Counted from the first letter of the stretch, positions 1 to 11,503 are shown. The stretch is DNA of 64,000 nucleotides from Ectobius pallidus (GCA_964059195.1 CAXKWD010000011.1:14730978-14794977); one strand, 5' to 3'. Translations and numbers: made by a program. Notes: a model not told the origin generated them from the sequence alone.

Positions 1-209
1 ACTGAAGGCGTTTCCACTTTGGTTCACGGCATTGTGTTGAATTTCTGGTCACAGCACTAACACATGTGATAAGAAGTGAACAGGAAATGCACATTTCAGT
101 TAAATAAAGGTTTTATTTTCCAGATAAAATGTATGTTTCACTCCAACCATTTTTGAAAAAAATAATGCAGGTGTTCAAAATGTTGTCCCTCTAATTTTTT
201 TGAGCAGTG
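1..209. mobile_element. Terminal fragment of a Tc1/mariner-like transposon
   Basis: The segment ends in GAGCAGTG followed by TA TA, and read on the minus strand it begins CACTGCTCAAAAAAATTAG. That style of terminal inverted repeat with a TA target is typical of Tc1/mariner-family elements. Only one end lies in the window and no transposase frame is visible, so the element continues to the left or is truncated. Family assignment is from the terminus only. Confidence 0.42.
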
Positions 210-487
210 TATATAAGATTCATATGAACAATAGAAGTTATGAAAATGATGTATAATTAATTACAAGTGTGATGAAAAAATGTATTTTCATTTTGGTATA
301 GTAATAAATACAATATTAATAAAACGTTATTATTAGTTAAACCAAGGACGTTCATCAAAAAACTAATACAGCTGAAGAAAAGTCGTCGTACCAAACGTGA
401 CTATCGGCGAGACGGCCATAAGCTACCTCCTTTACATAAATATCAATGTGTTTTATTCATTTTCGTGGTTTTAGTAGTTTTCATTAC

Positions 488-1132
488 TAGAGACCGGATT
501 TTAAAGGGAATTCCTTTTTTTATATTTCATCACAAAACGTGATAAAATTGAACAGGACATTACCGAGTAAGTTTCAACTGCAAATGACCTGGTTTTAACG
601 TCCCTTTTTTTTTTCCTTTTTAGGCTCATCTCCCTTTTTTTAGGAACTTTCCCTTTCCAGTACCTTTTTTGCTAATTTATTTTGAAAAATTCGTAAATTA
701 CCCAGTATTTGGTAATATGAAAATATTAAAAATTGTTTTTACTGATTCACCATTGAAAACATAATTCCTCCCAGCAGAATAGAGCGTTTCAGGGAAATCA
801 CAGGCTTGCCATTGAGTAAGTTTCCCTTTATAACAAGGTGGGGAACATGGATTTCGTGTGCTATTTTCCTCTGTGAGAATTTCAACAAGATCAAAAAATT
901 TCTTCAGTCATTAGATGTTACAGAATCAGCAGCTGTAGAGCAAGCAAAGGCTTTACATAAAACAAACATGTATCTCTCTGTTGAATTTTTACACTCTCAT
1001 ACTTTTATATCCCTTTTTTTTCACCTTTTTTGGCAATAATTTTCCCTTTTTTCCCCACCTTTTTTTGGCAATAATTTTCCCTTTTTTCGTCCTTCTTTGA
1101 GTGAAAATTTTCCCTTTAAAATCCGGTCTCTA
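488..1132 (+). mobile_element. Internally deleted hAT element with 8-bp target duplication
   Basis: A perfect 23-bp terminal inverted repeat beginning TAGAGACCGGATTTTAAAGG occupies 488-510 and 1110-1132. The element is flanked by a perfect 8-bp target duplication, TTCATTAC, at 480-487 and 1133-1140. An 8-bp duplication with YARNG-type ends is the hAT signature. Runs of CCCTTTTTT are repeated inside. At 645 bp it is far shorter than an autonomous hAT (several kb) but keeps a piece of transposase coding sequence. It is therefore a deletion derivative that could move only with transposase supplied in trans. Confidence 0.9.
806..966 (+). pseudogene. hAT transposase relic
   Basis: One frame translates to a segment with T-R-W-G-T-W followed by a helix containing C-E-N-F-N-K-I-K. 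This resembles the RW-rich region of hAT transposases related to CGGBP1/ZBED-type proteins. It lies wholly inside the TIR-bounded element, in the orientation expected for its gene. The reading frame then continues into low-similarity sequence and a stop at 1037-1039. The catalytic residues and the dimerisation domain are absent, so it cannot be functional. The family call is from motif memory, not a search. Confidence 0.5.
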
Positions 1133-1140
1133 TTCATTAC

Positions 1141-1539
1141 ACGCTTAATTCTGTAAGTATTCGCTAAACAGTCACAATTAATGCCCCTCGAGTTCCGGAT
1201 TCTCTCGAGATAATTTTACGAGCAACGAAGTTGCGGAAGAAATTATTCGTCTGCTAGTATCGAAAGCCCAGACGGTCTCCTTAGCCGTGGTAGCTAAGGC
1301 CTTGGAGCAGTAGTGATGTGATAAGGAAAACAAGGTAATCAAACGGTAAAACAAGATAAACAACACAGGAAAATTAGCCCAGGGCCGGCTAAATTTATAT
1401 TAAAAAAAACAAGACAGCGTTAAATTGCCAGAGGCTGAAAGTGCATAACATCTCCTTCACCTATACAATTATTCTGATCGTTTAATTTCAATGTAACGCA
1501 ATGAAGTCCATAATAAATTAGAACGGGTTAGGTTAGATT
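1141..1539. other. Unassigned intergenic or intronic sequence
   Basis: I recognise no gene, repeat family or TIR here. A short open frame on the minus strand (1178-1366) has no recognisable motif. Confidence 0.4.
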
Positions 1540-1790
1540 GGGGTACTCCATAGCGTAGTGGTTGAGACGCAGCGCTACGAACCGGAAGTTTTTCAATTAT
1601 TGACTTAATCCTTCTGGCCCTGGGGTCGACTCGACTTCTAACAGAAATGAGTACCAGGAGCAATCCTGGGGGTAAAGGCGGCCGGTGCTTAACCTTACCA
1701 TCTTCACGGCTGAATGTCTAAAATCTGGGAGCCTCACATCCTGGAACCCTCTGGGCCTCCATGGTCTGTATAGGGAACCCTTTTTAAATT
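1540..1790 (+). mobile_element. SINE family 1, copy A (diverged)
   Basis: It begins GGGGTACTCCATAGCGTAGTGG and ends near GGCCTCCATGGTCTGTATAG, matching the copies at 14346, 27609, 29191, 34058 and 38445. The tRNA-like head is degraded: the B-box part (GGTTCGATTCC in the other copies) is deleted, so this copy should have lost its internal Pol III promoter. The body, including the GAGTACCAGGAGCAATCCTG core, is well kept. Confidence 0.8.
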
Positions 1791-1856
1791 CTTTTAAGGT
1801 TAGATTGAAAGAACAGAATAAGCGTTTGCGAAGTGTGTACATAAAATACAATAGGA

Positions 1857-2104
1857 CAGCGTTGGACCACTGGTGGTCCGCGAAGATGGTGCAGATGGTC
1901 CGCATACATAATTTAAAAATATCATAAAGCAAGTGGAAAGTAAATAAGTTTTTTTTTACATATTTCGCTATTATGACCTATAATTAATACCCCAAATATT
2001 AAGAATATAGGCCTTCTATTAAAAATAGGATGTAAAATTAGGGGTCCGTAAATTTGTTTATACATTTTAGAGGTCCTCGGGTTCAAAAAGGTTGAGAAAC
2101 GCTG
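1857..2104 (+). mobile_element. hAT-type MITE with 8-bp target duplication
   Basis: The ends are CAGCGTTGGACC and GGTTGAGAAACGCTG, an imperfect inverted repeat. An exact 8-bp target duplication, CAATAGGA, sits at 1849-1856 and 2105-2112. The sequence includes GGTGGTCCGCG near the left end, a motif often seen in hAT non-autonomous elements. It has no coding capacity. Its right part was later copied by the tandem duplication 1943-2410. Confidence 0.82.
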
Positions 2105-2410
2105 CAATAGGAAAATGCATGTAAAAATACGAACAGAAAAGAACGCGTCTGAATCTGATGAATCATTGACGAACTAATAAGTATTTTTTTTACATATTTC
2201 GCTATTATGACCTATAATTAATACCCCAAATATTAAGAATATAGGCCTTCTATTAAAAATAGGATGTAAAATTAGGGGTCCGTAAATTTGTTTATACATT
2301 TTAGAGGTCCTCGGGTTCAAAAAGGTTGAGAAACGCTGCAATAGGAAAATGCATGTACAAATACGAACAGAAAAGAACGCGTCTGAATCTGATGAATCAT
2401 TGACGAACTA
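1943..2410. repeat. Recent tandem duplication, 2 x 234 bp
   Basis: Two nearly identical units (about 1943-2176 and 2177-2410) follow head to tail with a period of 234 bp. I found only one or two base differences outside the T run, for example TGTAAAAATACG versus TGTACAAATACG. The unit carries the right part of the hAT MITE, its right target duplication and about 70 bp of flank. The duplication therefore post-dates the MITE insertion. Confidence 0.92.
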
Positions 2411-3640
2411 ATAACGGGAGCTCTGTTACAATACGGCATACCAACTGAGCATATGTCTTAATAAAATTGAGCCTAATGCATTAAAAGATGTCTCGTATCT
2501 TAGGAGAATATGGCCAGGCCACAGTTGCAAAACAACTCCCAGCAATGCTGGCGATTCAATGAGTTTTCCAACATGCCACGATGCGCTTTCACACTAGATC
2601 TCTCGCCAGAATTGGAATTGCCAATTTACAATTTAAGCCTAAACAACACAGTCAAGTGGGATGGTTGTCGGGGGGGGGGGGGAGGTTGTAAATCATGGTT
2701 TGGCCGCTACAAGCACTGCTCCATCTGGAATACGGGGAGTGGAACCCCCACAAACCATGTTACCCACTGTGCCCCGCTCTCAATTTCTGTGTCTGTATGT
2801 GTACCATTTTCTTCTCTCCACAATCCAGTTAGCTCGTATCAGGGGTGTCCACCAAAGATATAATTTCATCACGTATTTCAACATTACACGAGTCCGTAGT
2901 CCCCTCTCTTTCGCACTCTTCTATTACAGTACATCTGTCTTTCTAATCAGTTCACGAACTTACGTGCAAACAAACACAAACAAGACACACGATGCTCAAT
3001 AATAATATTATTAAAGGCTGTGCCAAATTATAGATAGCAAGTTGTGGAAAAACTGTCGAAAGTAGTACCAAAATTAATTAGAATTAAAGTGAATTATAGG
3101 ATGACCTATTAGTAGCTCTCTGTTGCTATAATTCATTATGTAAAACACAATTTGCATGTATAAACTACTTGTCTATGTTTTGTCTCTTGAAAAATTTAGT
3201 TCCTTCAGTTAGAAAGTTTTGCAAAAAACGCTCCTCAATGGATGTTGTACCTGCTGGTGGAGACAGATAGAAGAAACGGAATGGAAATAAATATGGAAGA
3301 GCCAGAAATAATTAAAGTTTGAAAAATTAAGATTGTTGTGATGTTTCGTAGGTAACAGAATATTAGAGAATGTACGTCAATTTCGATAATTAGGAATCTT
3401 GATATAAGAGATGCCTACTGCACGAAAGAAATTAGGTAAAGGATAACAATGACCAAAACTGATTTCAACAAATGTCCAGAAAAGTATATTTGCAGTTACG
3501 GAAGAAGCTTATGTAATGCTGCTTTTATGGAATAATCGTAAGCCTGTCCAAAATAATACGCATGCCCAGAGTTTCGTCCTACCTACTTGTCACTGTGACC
3601 TAATTGTCGGATTTAACCAAATGTCTTACGACCGAAAATA
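2411..3640. other. Unassigned sequence with a G homopolymer
   Basis: I see no convincing gene. A run of G residues lies near 2670-2682, inside two short overlapping open frames that have no recognisable domain. Confidence 0.4.
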
Positions 3641-5040
3641 TTATTATTTTTTATTTATTTATTTAATAATAACGAACATTACAGGTATAAAACCCAATTA
3701 CAATGTCCATGCCAAAAATACAATGCATACATACAAAATAATTAAAACATAAGATACAAAAGATAAGAATACACATAAGATAAAAGTAAAAAGTACACAA
3801 AAAAAACATTACAAACAGAAAAAGAAATTCCTAGCTACATCTGGGTTCCAGCAGTTGCCAGGTTATAATCACAGTACATAATGCCTTTGAGAATTAAGAT
3901 AAGAAAGAAAGAAAGAGTGAGGAGAATGTTTGGCATGATACATTAAACCAATACACTAACTACAATTGATTGTAACTACGTTTAGTGATTTTAATTCAGT
4001 ATTAAATCAACTTCAACTAAAGCTTTTTTGAATTCATTTTCGGACATGCTAAGTATATCAAAATTTAAAAAGTGAATTTTATTATACAAAGTGGTTACTT
4101 TATTTAAATGTGAATTTTTTATGAATATCAGTATTTACCCTGGGGGTAAAAAATAGCTTCCTGTGTCTACTTAGTTTACATGGCACGTAAAAATAAATCT
4201 TCTTAACAATATTATTATCATCAATTTTTGAATGCAATAATTTGTGAAGAAATATTAAACCTTGACTATTTCTTCTAAATTTTAAACTTTTAATATCATA
4301 TAGTTCTAAAAGCGTTTGGTAATTCAAATATGTTGGATAATGGCCAGTAGTTCTCAATATCAAAAATTTGTAAAACTTCGATTGTATTTTTTCTATTGAA
4401 TCAGAAAGTTTAATAGTCATTGGATTCCATATGACTGTACCATATTCGAGGTTTTGTCTGACCAATGAATTATAAAGTCTGATTAATGTATTTTCGCTAA
4501 ATGTGCATGAATTCCTTATAATAAAACCTAGATTTCTTAACGCTTTTAAAACTATTGTTTCAATGTGGCTGTTAAACCTGAGATTCTTGGTAAATGTTAT
4601 CCCTAAATCTCTAGTTTCCATTACTTCATCAAGTTTAACATTATTTATATTATAGGCATATGATATAGTCTTTTTACATCTATTGAATGTCATTTTAACA
4701 AATTCCTTAATGTTAAATGGAAGTTTATATTTATTACTCCATGTATATAATTTATTTAAGTCGTTTTGGAGTTGAAAACAATCTGAAACTGAAGCAATAG
4801 ATTTATATATTTTAATGTCATCAGCAAATAATAAAATATTGGAGTTGTTCACCACGTTCGGTAAATCATTTATGAAACATAGAAACAATAAAGGGCCTAA
4901 GTTTGATCCTTGAGGAATTCCAGAATTAACCACAAACTGATCAGATAAGTGACAAACTGATATTGACGCAAGAACGTAGACCTAAACAGCCTAAAACGTT
5001 CTCTAAGTCTTTATTAAAATTAATTTCATACCCTTATTCT
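3641..5040 (-). mobile_element. 5'-truncated non-LTR retrotransposon (LINE)
   Basis: On the minus strand this holds the C-terminal part of a reverse transcriptase, an AT-rich 3' UTR of about 450 bp and a terminal AAATAAATAAAT tail (3641-3675). The 5' part (endonuclease and RT fingers) is missing, which is usual for LINE copies. I did not find a clear target-site duplication. The protein style is jockey/CR1-like, but the clade needs a tree. Confidence 0.85.
4103..4975 (-). pseudogene. LINE reverse transcriptase fragment
   Basis: The frame is open from about 4975 down to a stop near 4100 and encodes roughly 290 residues. Visible RT motifs are G-I-P-Q-G-S-N-L-G-P-L-L-F (domain B) and F-A-D-D (catalytic domain C), followed by a thumb-like region. 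There is no true start codon: the frame enters from the truncated upstream part, with GTG at 4931-4933. The long open frame and intact FADD suggest a fairly young insertion. Without the endonuclease and the RT fingers it cannot retrotranspose alone. Confidence 0.85.
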
Positions 5041-5361
5041 GAGTAAAAAGGTATGAGGAATATTTATTTTAAAATGTTTATCGTTCTCTCCAGTATGTTC
5101 GGAGTGGTTTGCTAGATACATAAAATAAGATTCGAATAACGAGAAAACACTTCGTAAATGACAAGTTAGCAACATTGGGCTTAATGATCTCAGCGCTAGC
5201 TTATGTTCTAGGTAAACAGTGGGTGCAATGCTGACAATTCCTGAGAAAGCAAGCTAGGATGTACGGTAGCGTGGGTCGAATGGGAGCACAGCTTTACAGT
5301 TTAATGAGAGTAAATAATTATTCTGAGAAAATACTGTGCTTTTTTCAGTTATCTACTGTAG
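5041..5361. other. Unassigned sequence
   Basis: No gene, TIR or repeat is recognised between the truncated LINE and the tandem duplication. Confidence 0.4.
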
Positions 5362-5877
5362 AGAATAGTAAAATCAGAAAGGATTTTCTGGGATGTGTAA
5401 TTTATCTTATTAGTTATTAAAAAAGAAAATGAAGATTAAATAAATATTACTTTCCTCATGTATATTATCAATGAAGTAATGAAAAATGTACAAAGCAGTG
5501 TTCGTTATTTTTCTGCAGCTTATTGCTTCGCATAGCGCTAATTACGAATTCCAAGTCCCGGAAATAGGACATATTCGGAATCTGTTTGAAGTAGGCTATA
5601 TTGACCAAATACTATTTCGAGAATAGTAAAATCAGAAAGGATTTTCTGGGATGTGTAATTTATCTTATTAGTTATTAAAAAAGAAAATGAAGATTAAATA
5701 AATATTACTTTCCTCATGTATATTATCAATGAAGTAATGAAAAATGTACAAAGCAGTGTTCGTTATTTTTCTGCAGCTTATTGCTTCGCATAGCGCTAAT
5801 TACGAATTCCAAGTCCCGGAAATAGGACATATTCGGAATCTGTTTGAAGTAGGCTATATTGACCAAATACTATTTCG
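5362..5877. repeat. Tandem duplication, 2 x 258 bp, carrying an exon
   Basis: The segment beginning GAATAGTAAAATCAGAAAGG is repeated head to tail at 5363 and 5621 with a 258-bp period and no difference that I can see. Each unit contains the same ATG and signal-peptide codons (ATG at 5486 and 5744). In the first unit the frame meets TAG at the junction, after Arg-Glu. In the second it continues to a splice donor. Confidence 0.93.
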
Positions 5878-5915
5878 AGAAAAACTTGCAGTGGGTTGTT
5901 TCAAGTATCAAACTG
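5744..5915 (+). CDS. Candidate first coding exon of a secreted protein (unidentified)
   Basis: The frame gives 57 codons plus one base. It starts with a typical signal peptide (M-Y-K, then a hydrophobic stretch A-V-F-V-I-F-L-Q-L-I-A) and a plausible cleavage after S-H-S-A at residue 18. The mature part has I-D-Q-I-L and a single Cys at residue 52. The frame ends at ACTG|GTGAGC, a good splice donor leaving phase 1. I do not recognise the family. The I-D-Q-I-L...C pattern faintly recalls the start of insect OS-D/chemosensory proteins, but the spacing does not fit and I do not claim it. No downstream exon was found. It could also be a chance frame. Confidence 0.35.
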
Positions 5916-8272
5916 GTGAGCTGCTGTAATAAATTAGTCCGTAAAATATTTAATAAAAATCCTATTAATTATAACAGGAGCAATATAACACATCAATCCG
6001 ACTTATACCACATGCCACGGTACCTCTTTTCCTTACTCAGACATAAAAAAACTCATTTTGACGTAATTTGCTGTTCTAACGAATACTTGTACTATAAATA
6101 ATTATTCTCATAAATTGCTGCAGTGAATTTGATGAGGCATTCTTCGTTCTACAATTAACAATTAAGTGGGTTCAGATATTCTAATGACAATTGCAAGCCA
6201 TCTAAAATTTTTAAAAATGTGACATTGAAACATTTTTGTGGTTTAGGAAAAACGAAATTTTAAACTTTACTGCCAACTTTTAAATAATATACTAAATATT
6301 TCTTCAAATTATGGCGTATGAATTGCGGCGTAAAAAACTTAAAAAGCACTAGTTTTTAAAATGGTTACAAAAAATGTTATTATATTCTAATGTTATTTTA
6401 AATAATTGTTTGCACGGGTTCGGGTATTGAAAATATCAAATATTTCCATTGCTGCAAGTAAAGGATTAATTGCTGTGTTAAAATAATTTATGTGCACCTT
6501 AGAAATGTAATATTCTGTAATATGTGCCTTAAATTAAGACTGCATGCTTTTCTATGCATCTGCTATATTTTTATGTTCCTATGTTATGTTCCTAGGTTGG
6601 TTTATGCATTTAGTTTCGTAATATTTGTAAACGCCTCTCGTCAGGTGTATTTTGACAGCATCTTAATGGAGGAAGCTGTAGGAACTGCTTTCTAAATAAA
6701 TAAAATCAATAAATCAATAAATAAATAGTACACTTTAAAATTTGTTTACAAATTAATATTGTATATATAATTGTATACTTAATACATAATTATTATATAT
6801 AATTATTTTAAAAATCAATTATGCATTATTGAGTTATGCCATTGATATTATTTTGCTAACACTGATAATAATGACCGAAATAAGCTATTTCATTTCAGTT
6901 CACTTTTCATACCAAGAAGTTAGAAAATGCAGTAGTGTATTCCCTTAATAAACAGGCTGTAGCAGCGACGAGCTTCTCTGGAGGGATGAGTTTAATTTCT
7001 TAACTCAGACCGTAACTTGTAATTGTCCAACCATAAATAACAGGCTTGCTGGATTTGCGCCTTTTTCCTGTAACTGTTAAATATAGGGAACACTAGGAGC
7101 AGGTGGACCCCCGTGCATCATCTAGAAATACATTCAAGTTGCTTGATTTGTGACCCAGCACCCCTGAAACTACTTTCTTTACATACGCAAAGGAATTTTT
7201 CCTCATTTTTTCCCAGCTCTTGGATTCTTTTCATAAGTCCCAGCAGCATGCGTGAATAGCCAAGTCTCCAGTGCTTATTATTTTCATCGTAATATTCAGG
7301 GACGATTTCCACCATAATTATTTCGTCTTAGATATTACATTTTATTATTTGGCATTTTTTATTTTTTATTTTTTTATTCCTAGGTTTGATCCAATTCGTT
7401 CTTTCATTGTTGATTTCATTTGTTATTGAACTTAGAAATGTATTTTCTGCTAAGAGGTTTAAATAACATAATTTTGAAGTTAGGCCAAACTTCCATTTAG
7501 AGAGATTGTCGAAAAATAGAAAGAAAAAGAAGAACATGTCTGTAATCTTTTGACCTTTGTCTGTTAACCGTTAAACTTATAGGAGTTTGCGTGTAGTACG
7601 TAAATTCGACATTATTTTGCTATTAACTGTTTCACATTACATTTCGTTAATTTATTCACGTATTTAATTTGTGTTTAATGGAATCCGTTGGTTAATGTCT
7701 ACTTAAAATAATGAGTTATTAATTTATACAATTTAATATTACTTAATTCCACTGTTACTTTGTTTTTGTAAAATATATAATAATGATGTACAAATTTATG
7801 TGTGATATTCTGACTACACCGCTCTATGAAAGAGATCTTTTACGGGAAAGGTAGACCTTTGATTACCGTATAATCAGAGAATTTTTATATTTTTCATATT
7901 TCAGGTTCCTATGGAAAAGAAATTTGACATAGTTAATCTACATTATTAAGTCCGTTATACTTTTAATGTCTCTTTATCCATGAAATAATTATTATTTAAG
8001 TGCCACATGAGTTTTGTGCAGCCTAGCCTTTGCATGCAAGCAACCTTACTTATTTGAATTATTTAATATGTATTTTAGTAAATTTTCAGGAATTGTAGTA
8101 TCGCCCACATAGCATTAAAATAATCGTAATGTTTCTGTGTCAATTAATAAAAATATATTAACTGTATATACTAAAAGAAAAACTATACTTTGTTTTGTGC
8201 CTAAACTTCACAAACCTGCAAAATTTAATTATACGAGTAATACCTTGAACAATTCACGAGTCTATCTGTCTG
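5916..8272. other. Unassigned AT-rich sequence
   Basis: I find no supported gene. An AATAAATAAAATCAATAAATC-type tail at 6693-6727, preceded by a short plus-strand frame, looks like the 3' end of an old LINE. A 65-codon minus-strand frame at 7118-7315 has no recognisable domain. The rest shows nothing I can name. Confidence 0.35.
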
Positions 8273-8575
8273 GAATCCTATACCCCCTATGTTGGGGTGA
8301 AGGTCCTCCAAATGGAGGTTTCTGTTTACCTACGTGAATTTTGTTACGCTTATTTTCGCGAAAGAGGGCAGAGGGAAAGTGGAACCACCCTCTGGAAACT
8401 AAGGTAATACTTGGACGTGAAAGGGCCGAGAAATTTTGTCCAGAGGCTCTAATTTAGGCTTAAAGTTCTTTTACGTGCCGTAAATCTACGACACGGGCCC
8501 CCCAGCTTAAAGTCCCTCCCGGAGGACTCCGTGCCCAGGATTTTTACATCCTGAAAACCCCATCGACCGCGGCCG
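8273..8575 (-). mobile_element. SINE family 2, truncated copy
   Basis: It is homologous over its length to 10443-10824 and, in reverse, to 55360-55692. Shared landmarks are AATGGAGGTTTCTGTTTACC, the GTGCCGTAAATCTACGACAC block and CTCCCGGAGGACTC. This copy stops at CGACCGCGGCCGAG, so the tRNA-like 5' head seen at 10824 is missing. Orientation is inferred from the head position in the 10443 copy. Confidence 0.8.
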
Positions 8576-8944
8576 AGTAAGGCCTATGATTGTAAATGCT
8601 TTGCAAATTTGCAAGTTACAGAAAACAAGAGGCAATCTTTCCAGTGGGTTGGGATAGTATCGGAATTCTCCTGCTTAAGCAGATGACTCTATGGAATCTT
8701 TAAAGTCATCACTTAGAAGTTGAAATAGGTTGGTTTTGTTCAAGTTGATGAATAAATTGTATGATATAGAGTGAAAAAAATGCACTTTTACGCTCAACGG
8801 TGTACCTTCATCCAACATACTAGGAACATGAGGATTAAAATTAATTTTGTAATTTGTATGTTCCCTTTGTACTTCATTTCAGCTGTATTATCGTTCAATG
8901 ATGACTAACGATCAGAGCCTCTCTGAGCAACAACAAAAATATCG
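8576..8944. other. Unassigned sequence between two SINEs
   Basis: No gene or repeat family is recognised. Confidence 0.4.
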
Positions 8945-9247
8945 GCGGTTAACCCCATCTAACCCTTGTGGTCCCCAGATATCATCTGGCCGTCATTATC
9001 ATCTTCATCCCATTCTCGCCTTGTTTGGAGTGAGTGTGTGTGTGAATGGTGTGTCTCGTCCTATGTATTTGTGTTGTCTCGGAGGTGGCCCCGGCATTGG
9101 GCTGATCACTCATCCGGGGAGGCCCTCCATGTCCTTGTCTTGTCAAAAAAGTATGTATGTGATCCAAAGATAATCCCTCTCCCGACAGGTCGCGGCCCTG
9201 TAAGGCCCGGGCGGATTGGGTCGCTTAAATCCTAAAAAAAAAAAAAA
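8945..9247 (+). mobile_element. SINE-like repeat family 3, copy lacking the tRNA head
   Basis: It matches the reverse complement of 59075-59401 (CAGATATCATCTGGCCGTCA, TCATCCC, GGGCTGATCAC) and of the fragment 47755-47905 (GACAGGTCGCGGCCCTGTAAGG). It ends in an A run (9234-9247), as expected of a retroposed element. The tRNA-like promoter visible in the 59-kb copy is absent here, so this copy is 5' truncated. Confidence 0.72.
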
Positions 9248-9249
9248 GG

Positions 9250-10387
9250 GAGAGGTGAAACTACGATAAAGAAAGAAAGAAAGAACCCTATCTAAGCGTA
9301 GTCCTAATAATGCTTCAAGACCTTCATTAAGCGGAAATGTGGTGATTAGTACACACCCTAAAGATTGGTCCCTCCTGTTCTCGGAGCGTGTCGGGAAGTT
9401 TCGTGGGTGTTGTTCACTGAGCTTAATTTAAATTCCTTTCAGCCGGTTTTTCTTTTCGTGCAATTAGGCATACAATAAACAGCGTGTTGGTGAAGATTCA
9501 TGGGCCGGATGGAGGAGGGGCTGTTTCCTCCCGCTTACACTCTCTCACTTTTTCTGTCTCTTTTCAAGTAAAAACTTGAGATCCAGATAAATGACAAGGC
9601 TGTATCCAAGGTAACGGGTCAAAGCGAGTGTTTCAGATGTGAATTAAAATAGGTCATGGGTACTCCGCATGTATTTGTCAAATACTAAACTAATTCCTTA
9701 TATCATTCACTTAAGAATGTGTAGAGGAAAATAATAATAATAAAAAATTATCTATTTCATATTGACTTTATATTCTCCAAGTCCTCAATTCTATCTTTCA
9801 TATTCTGCAAGTCCTGTAATTCTGTCCATATGGAAAATTTTCGTGCTAATCGCGTCACCACACAATAAGATCAGTATTGGTCAATCCTTTGCCAGATAAT
9901 GGCTACAGGATGTGTAAGAGGCACCTACTGGACATTATTGTTTTCAGCGTGCAACATATTGAATATCTAAAATCCAGAAAATTAGAAATTACAAAATATG
10001 ACACAAGAAAGGCGTAAAGAAATCTTATATTGTATTTAAACGAAACAATTAGTATGGTGTTGATTTGTGTTGCGGATAGATAAAAAAAAAAAATATAGCG
10101 GAGATTGCTTTCGAATGTGTGCCAGTAAGGAGAAGTAAAAGAGGACGACCACCAAGAACATAGAGGAAGATAGTTATGTGAACGATGAAGTACCGGCATT
10201 TAAAAGAAAGACAATGAATACATAGGTCAGAATGGTTTTTGCCAATGTGAACAAATATTTAGTTTGTGTATTTGGCTGTCAGGAGTTGTTGCAAACATTG
10301 TAAAACAGATTAGTTAGACTCAAGGATCACGAAACCTTACCATAGGAGGTGGGACGACGGAGATTCCTGTATAAGCAACAGTCTACT
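9250..10387. other. Mostly unassigned sequence with a short AAAG repeat
   Basis: A short GAAA array follows the SINE at about 9265-9283. Around 10120-10170 (+) a frame reads R-S-K-R-G-R-P-P-R-T, like the tail of LINE ORF2 proteins, but it is too short to call. Nothing else is recognised. Confidence 0.35.
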
Positions 10388-10824
10388 TCTCTCTCTCTCT
10401 CTCCCTCTCCCTCTCTCTCCCTCTCCCTCTCCCTCCTCTCTCGAATCCTATGCCCCCATGTTGGGGCGAAGGGCCTCCAAGTGGAGGTTTCTGTTTACCG
10501 ATGTGAATTCTGTTACGCATATTTTCCTAGAGAGGACAGAGGGACAAGTGGTAAGCCCATCGCCCCTTAACCCCCCTCCGAAAACTTAAGCTATTACTTG
10601 GAAGTGAAAGGGTCAAGAAATGTTGTCCAGAGGCTCTAATTTAGGCTTGGAGTTCATTTACGTGCCGTAAATCTACGACACGGGCCCCCAGCTTAAAGTC
10701 CCTCCCGGAGGACTCAGTGCCCAGGAATTTTACGTCCTGAAAAATCCTTGGACTGCGCCCGGGTTTGATCCCGCGACCTTCGTATTTAGAGGCGGGCACG
10801 CTACCTCTAGACAACCGCAGCCGA
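10388..10824 (-). mobile_element. SINE family 2, full copy with tRNA-like head and CT tail
   Basis: On the minus strand the head (10824 to about 10750) reads TCTAGAGGTAGCGTGCCCGCC, then GGTCGCGGGATCAAACCCGG, resembling Pol III A and B boxes of a tRNA. The body matches 8273-8575 and 55360-55692. The 3' end (left in this view) runs into a CT/AG-rich array at 10388-10442, which is probably the expanded tail. This is the most complete copy of the family in the window. Confidence 0.82.
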
Positions 10825-11503
10825 CAGCAATAAAAAATACTACCGGAGTTCCTTCCAAGTCAACGACTGGATGTTAGAGGCACTATTCTCCGTTTACTCG
10901 TTAACCTCTGCAGGAAGTGTGGCTCCCACCGCATTGATTTATATACATTATGGATAGTCTAAGTACTAGGTAGGCACTTTGTAATTGGTATTCTATTCGT
11001 CTCTGTGTTCACACCTGTTCGTGCATGTGTCTGGATGTGGCTTTGGCTGTCTGGGGTTGCGAGAACCTGTACATGTACTGAGCTACAATACAAAATATTC
11101 GAAATATTTCCTTTAGGTCTGGTGTAACTGTTAAGTTGTCTTCCTGTGTATGGAATAGCAGGTGCCCGCGATTTGGACTGCTATTATTTACTCAACTGCT
11201 ACATGTTTTATTTAAATAATTGATTTAACAGAAAAATAATTAAAGAATTATATTTGTGAGCTTTTGCGTCGTTTTTACATAAATCGCATGAATTACATAA
11301 TTTTACTCTTAATTATATTATTTTACGTAACAGATATAAATAAATTAAACGGATGGAACGAATCTTTTCCTTACGTATGGGCACACAGATTCGAAATGAA
11401 GCGATTAATACGTACCACAGACTCATGAATCTTATCCAAATCATGCATAACAATTTAAACGATTGATAATTAAGATATTATCTAAAATCCCGGTTTCGAT
11501 GTA
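10825..11503. other. Unassigned sequence
   Basis: No gene, TIR or repeat family is recognised. Confidence 0.4.

Noticed and set aside
7118..7315. 65-codon minus frame with rather protein-like composition
   Set aside because: No recognised family, no splice signals checked as convincing, and no neighbouring exon; left unannotated.
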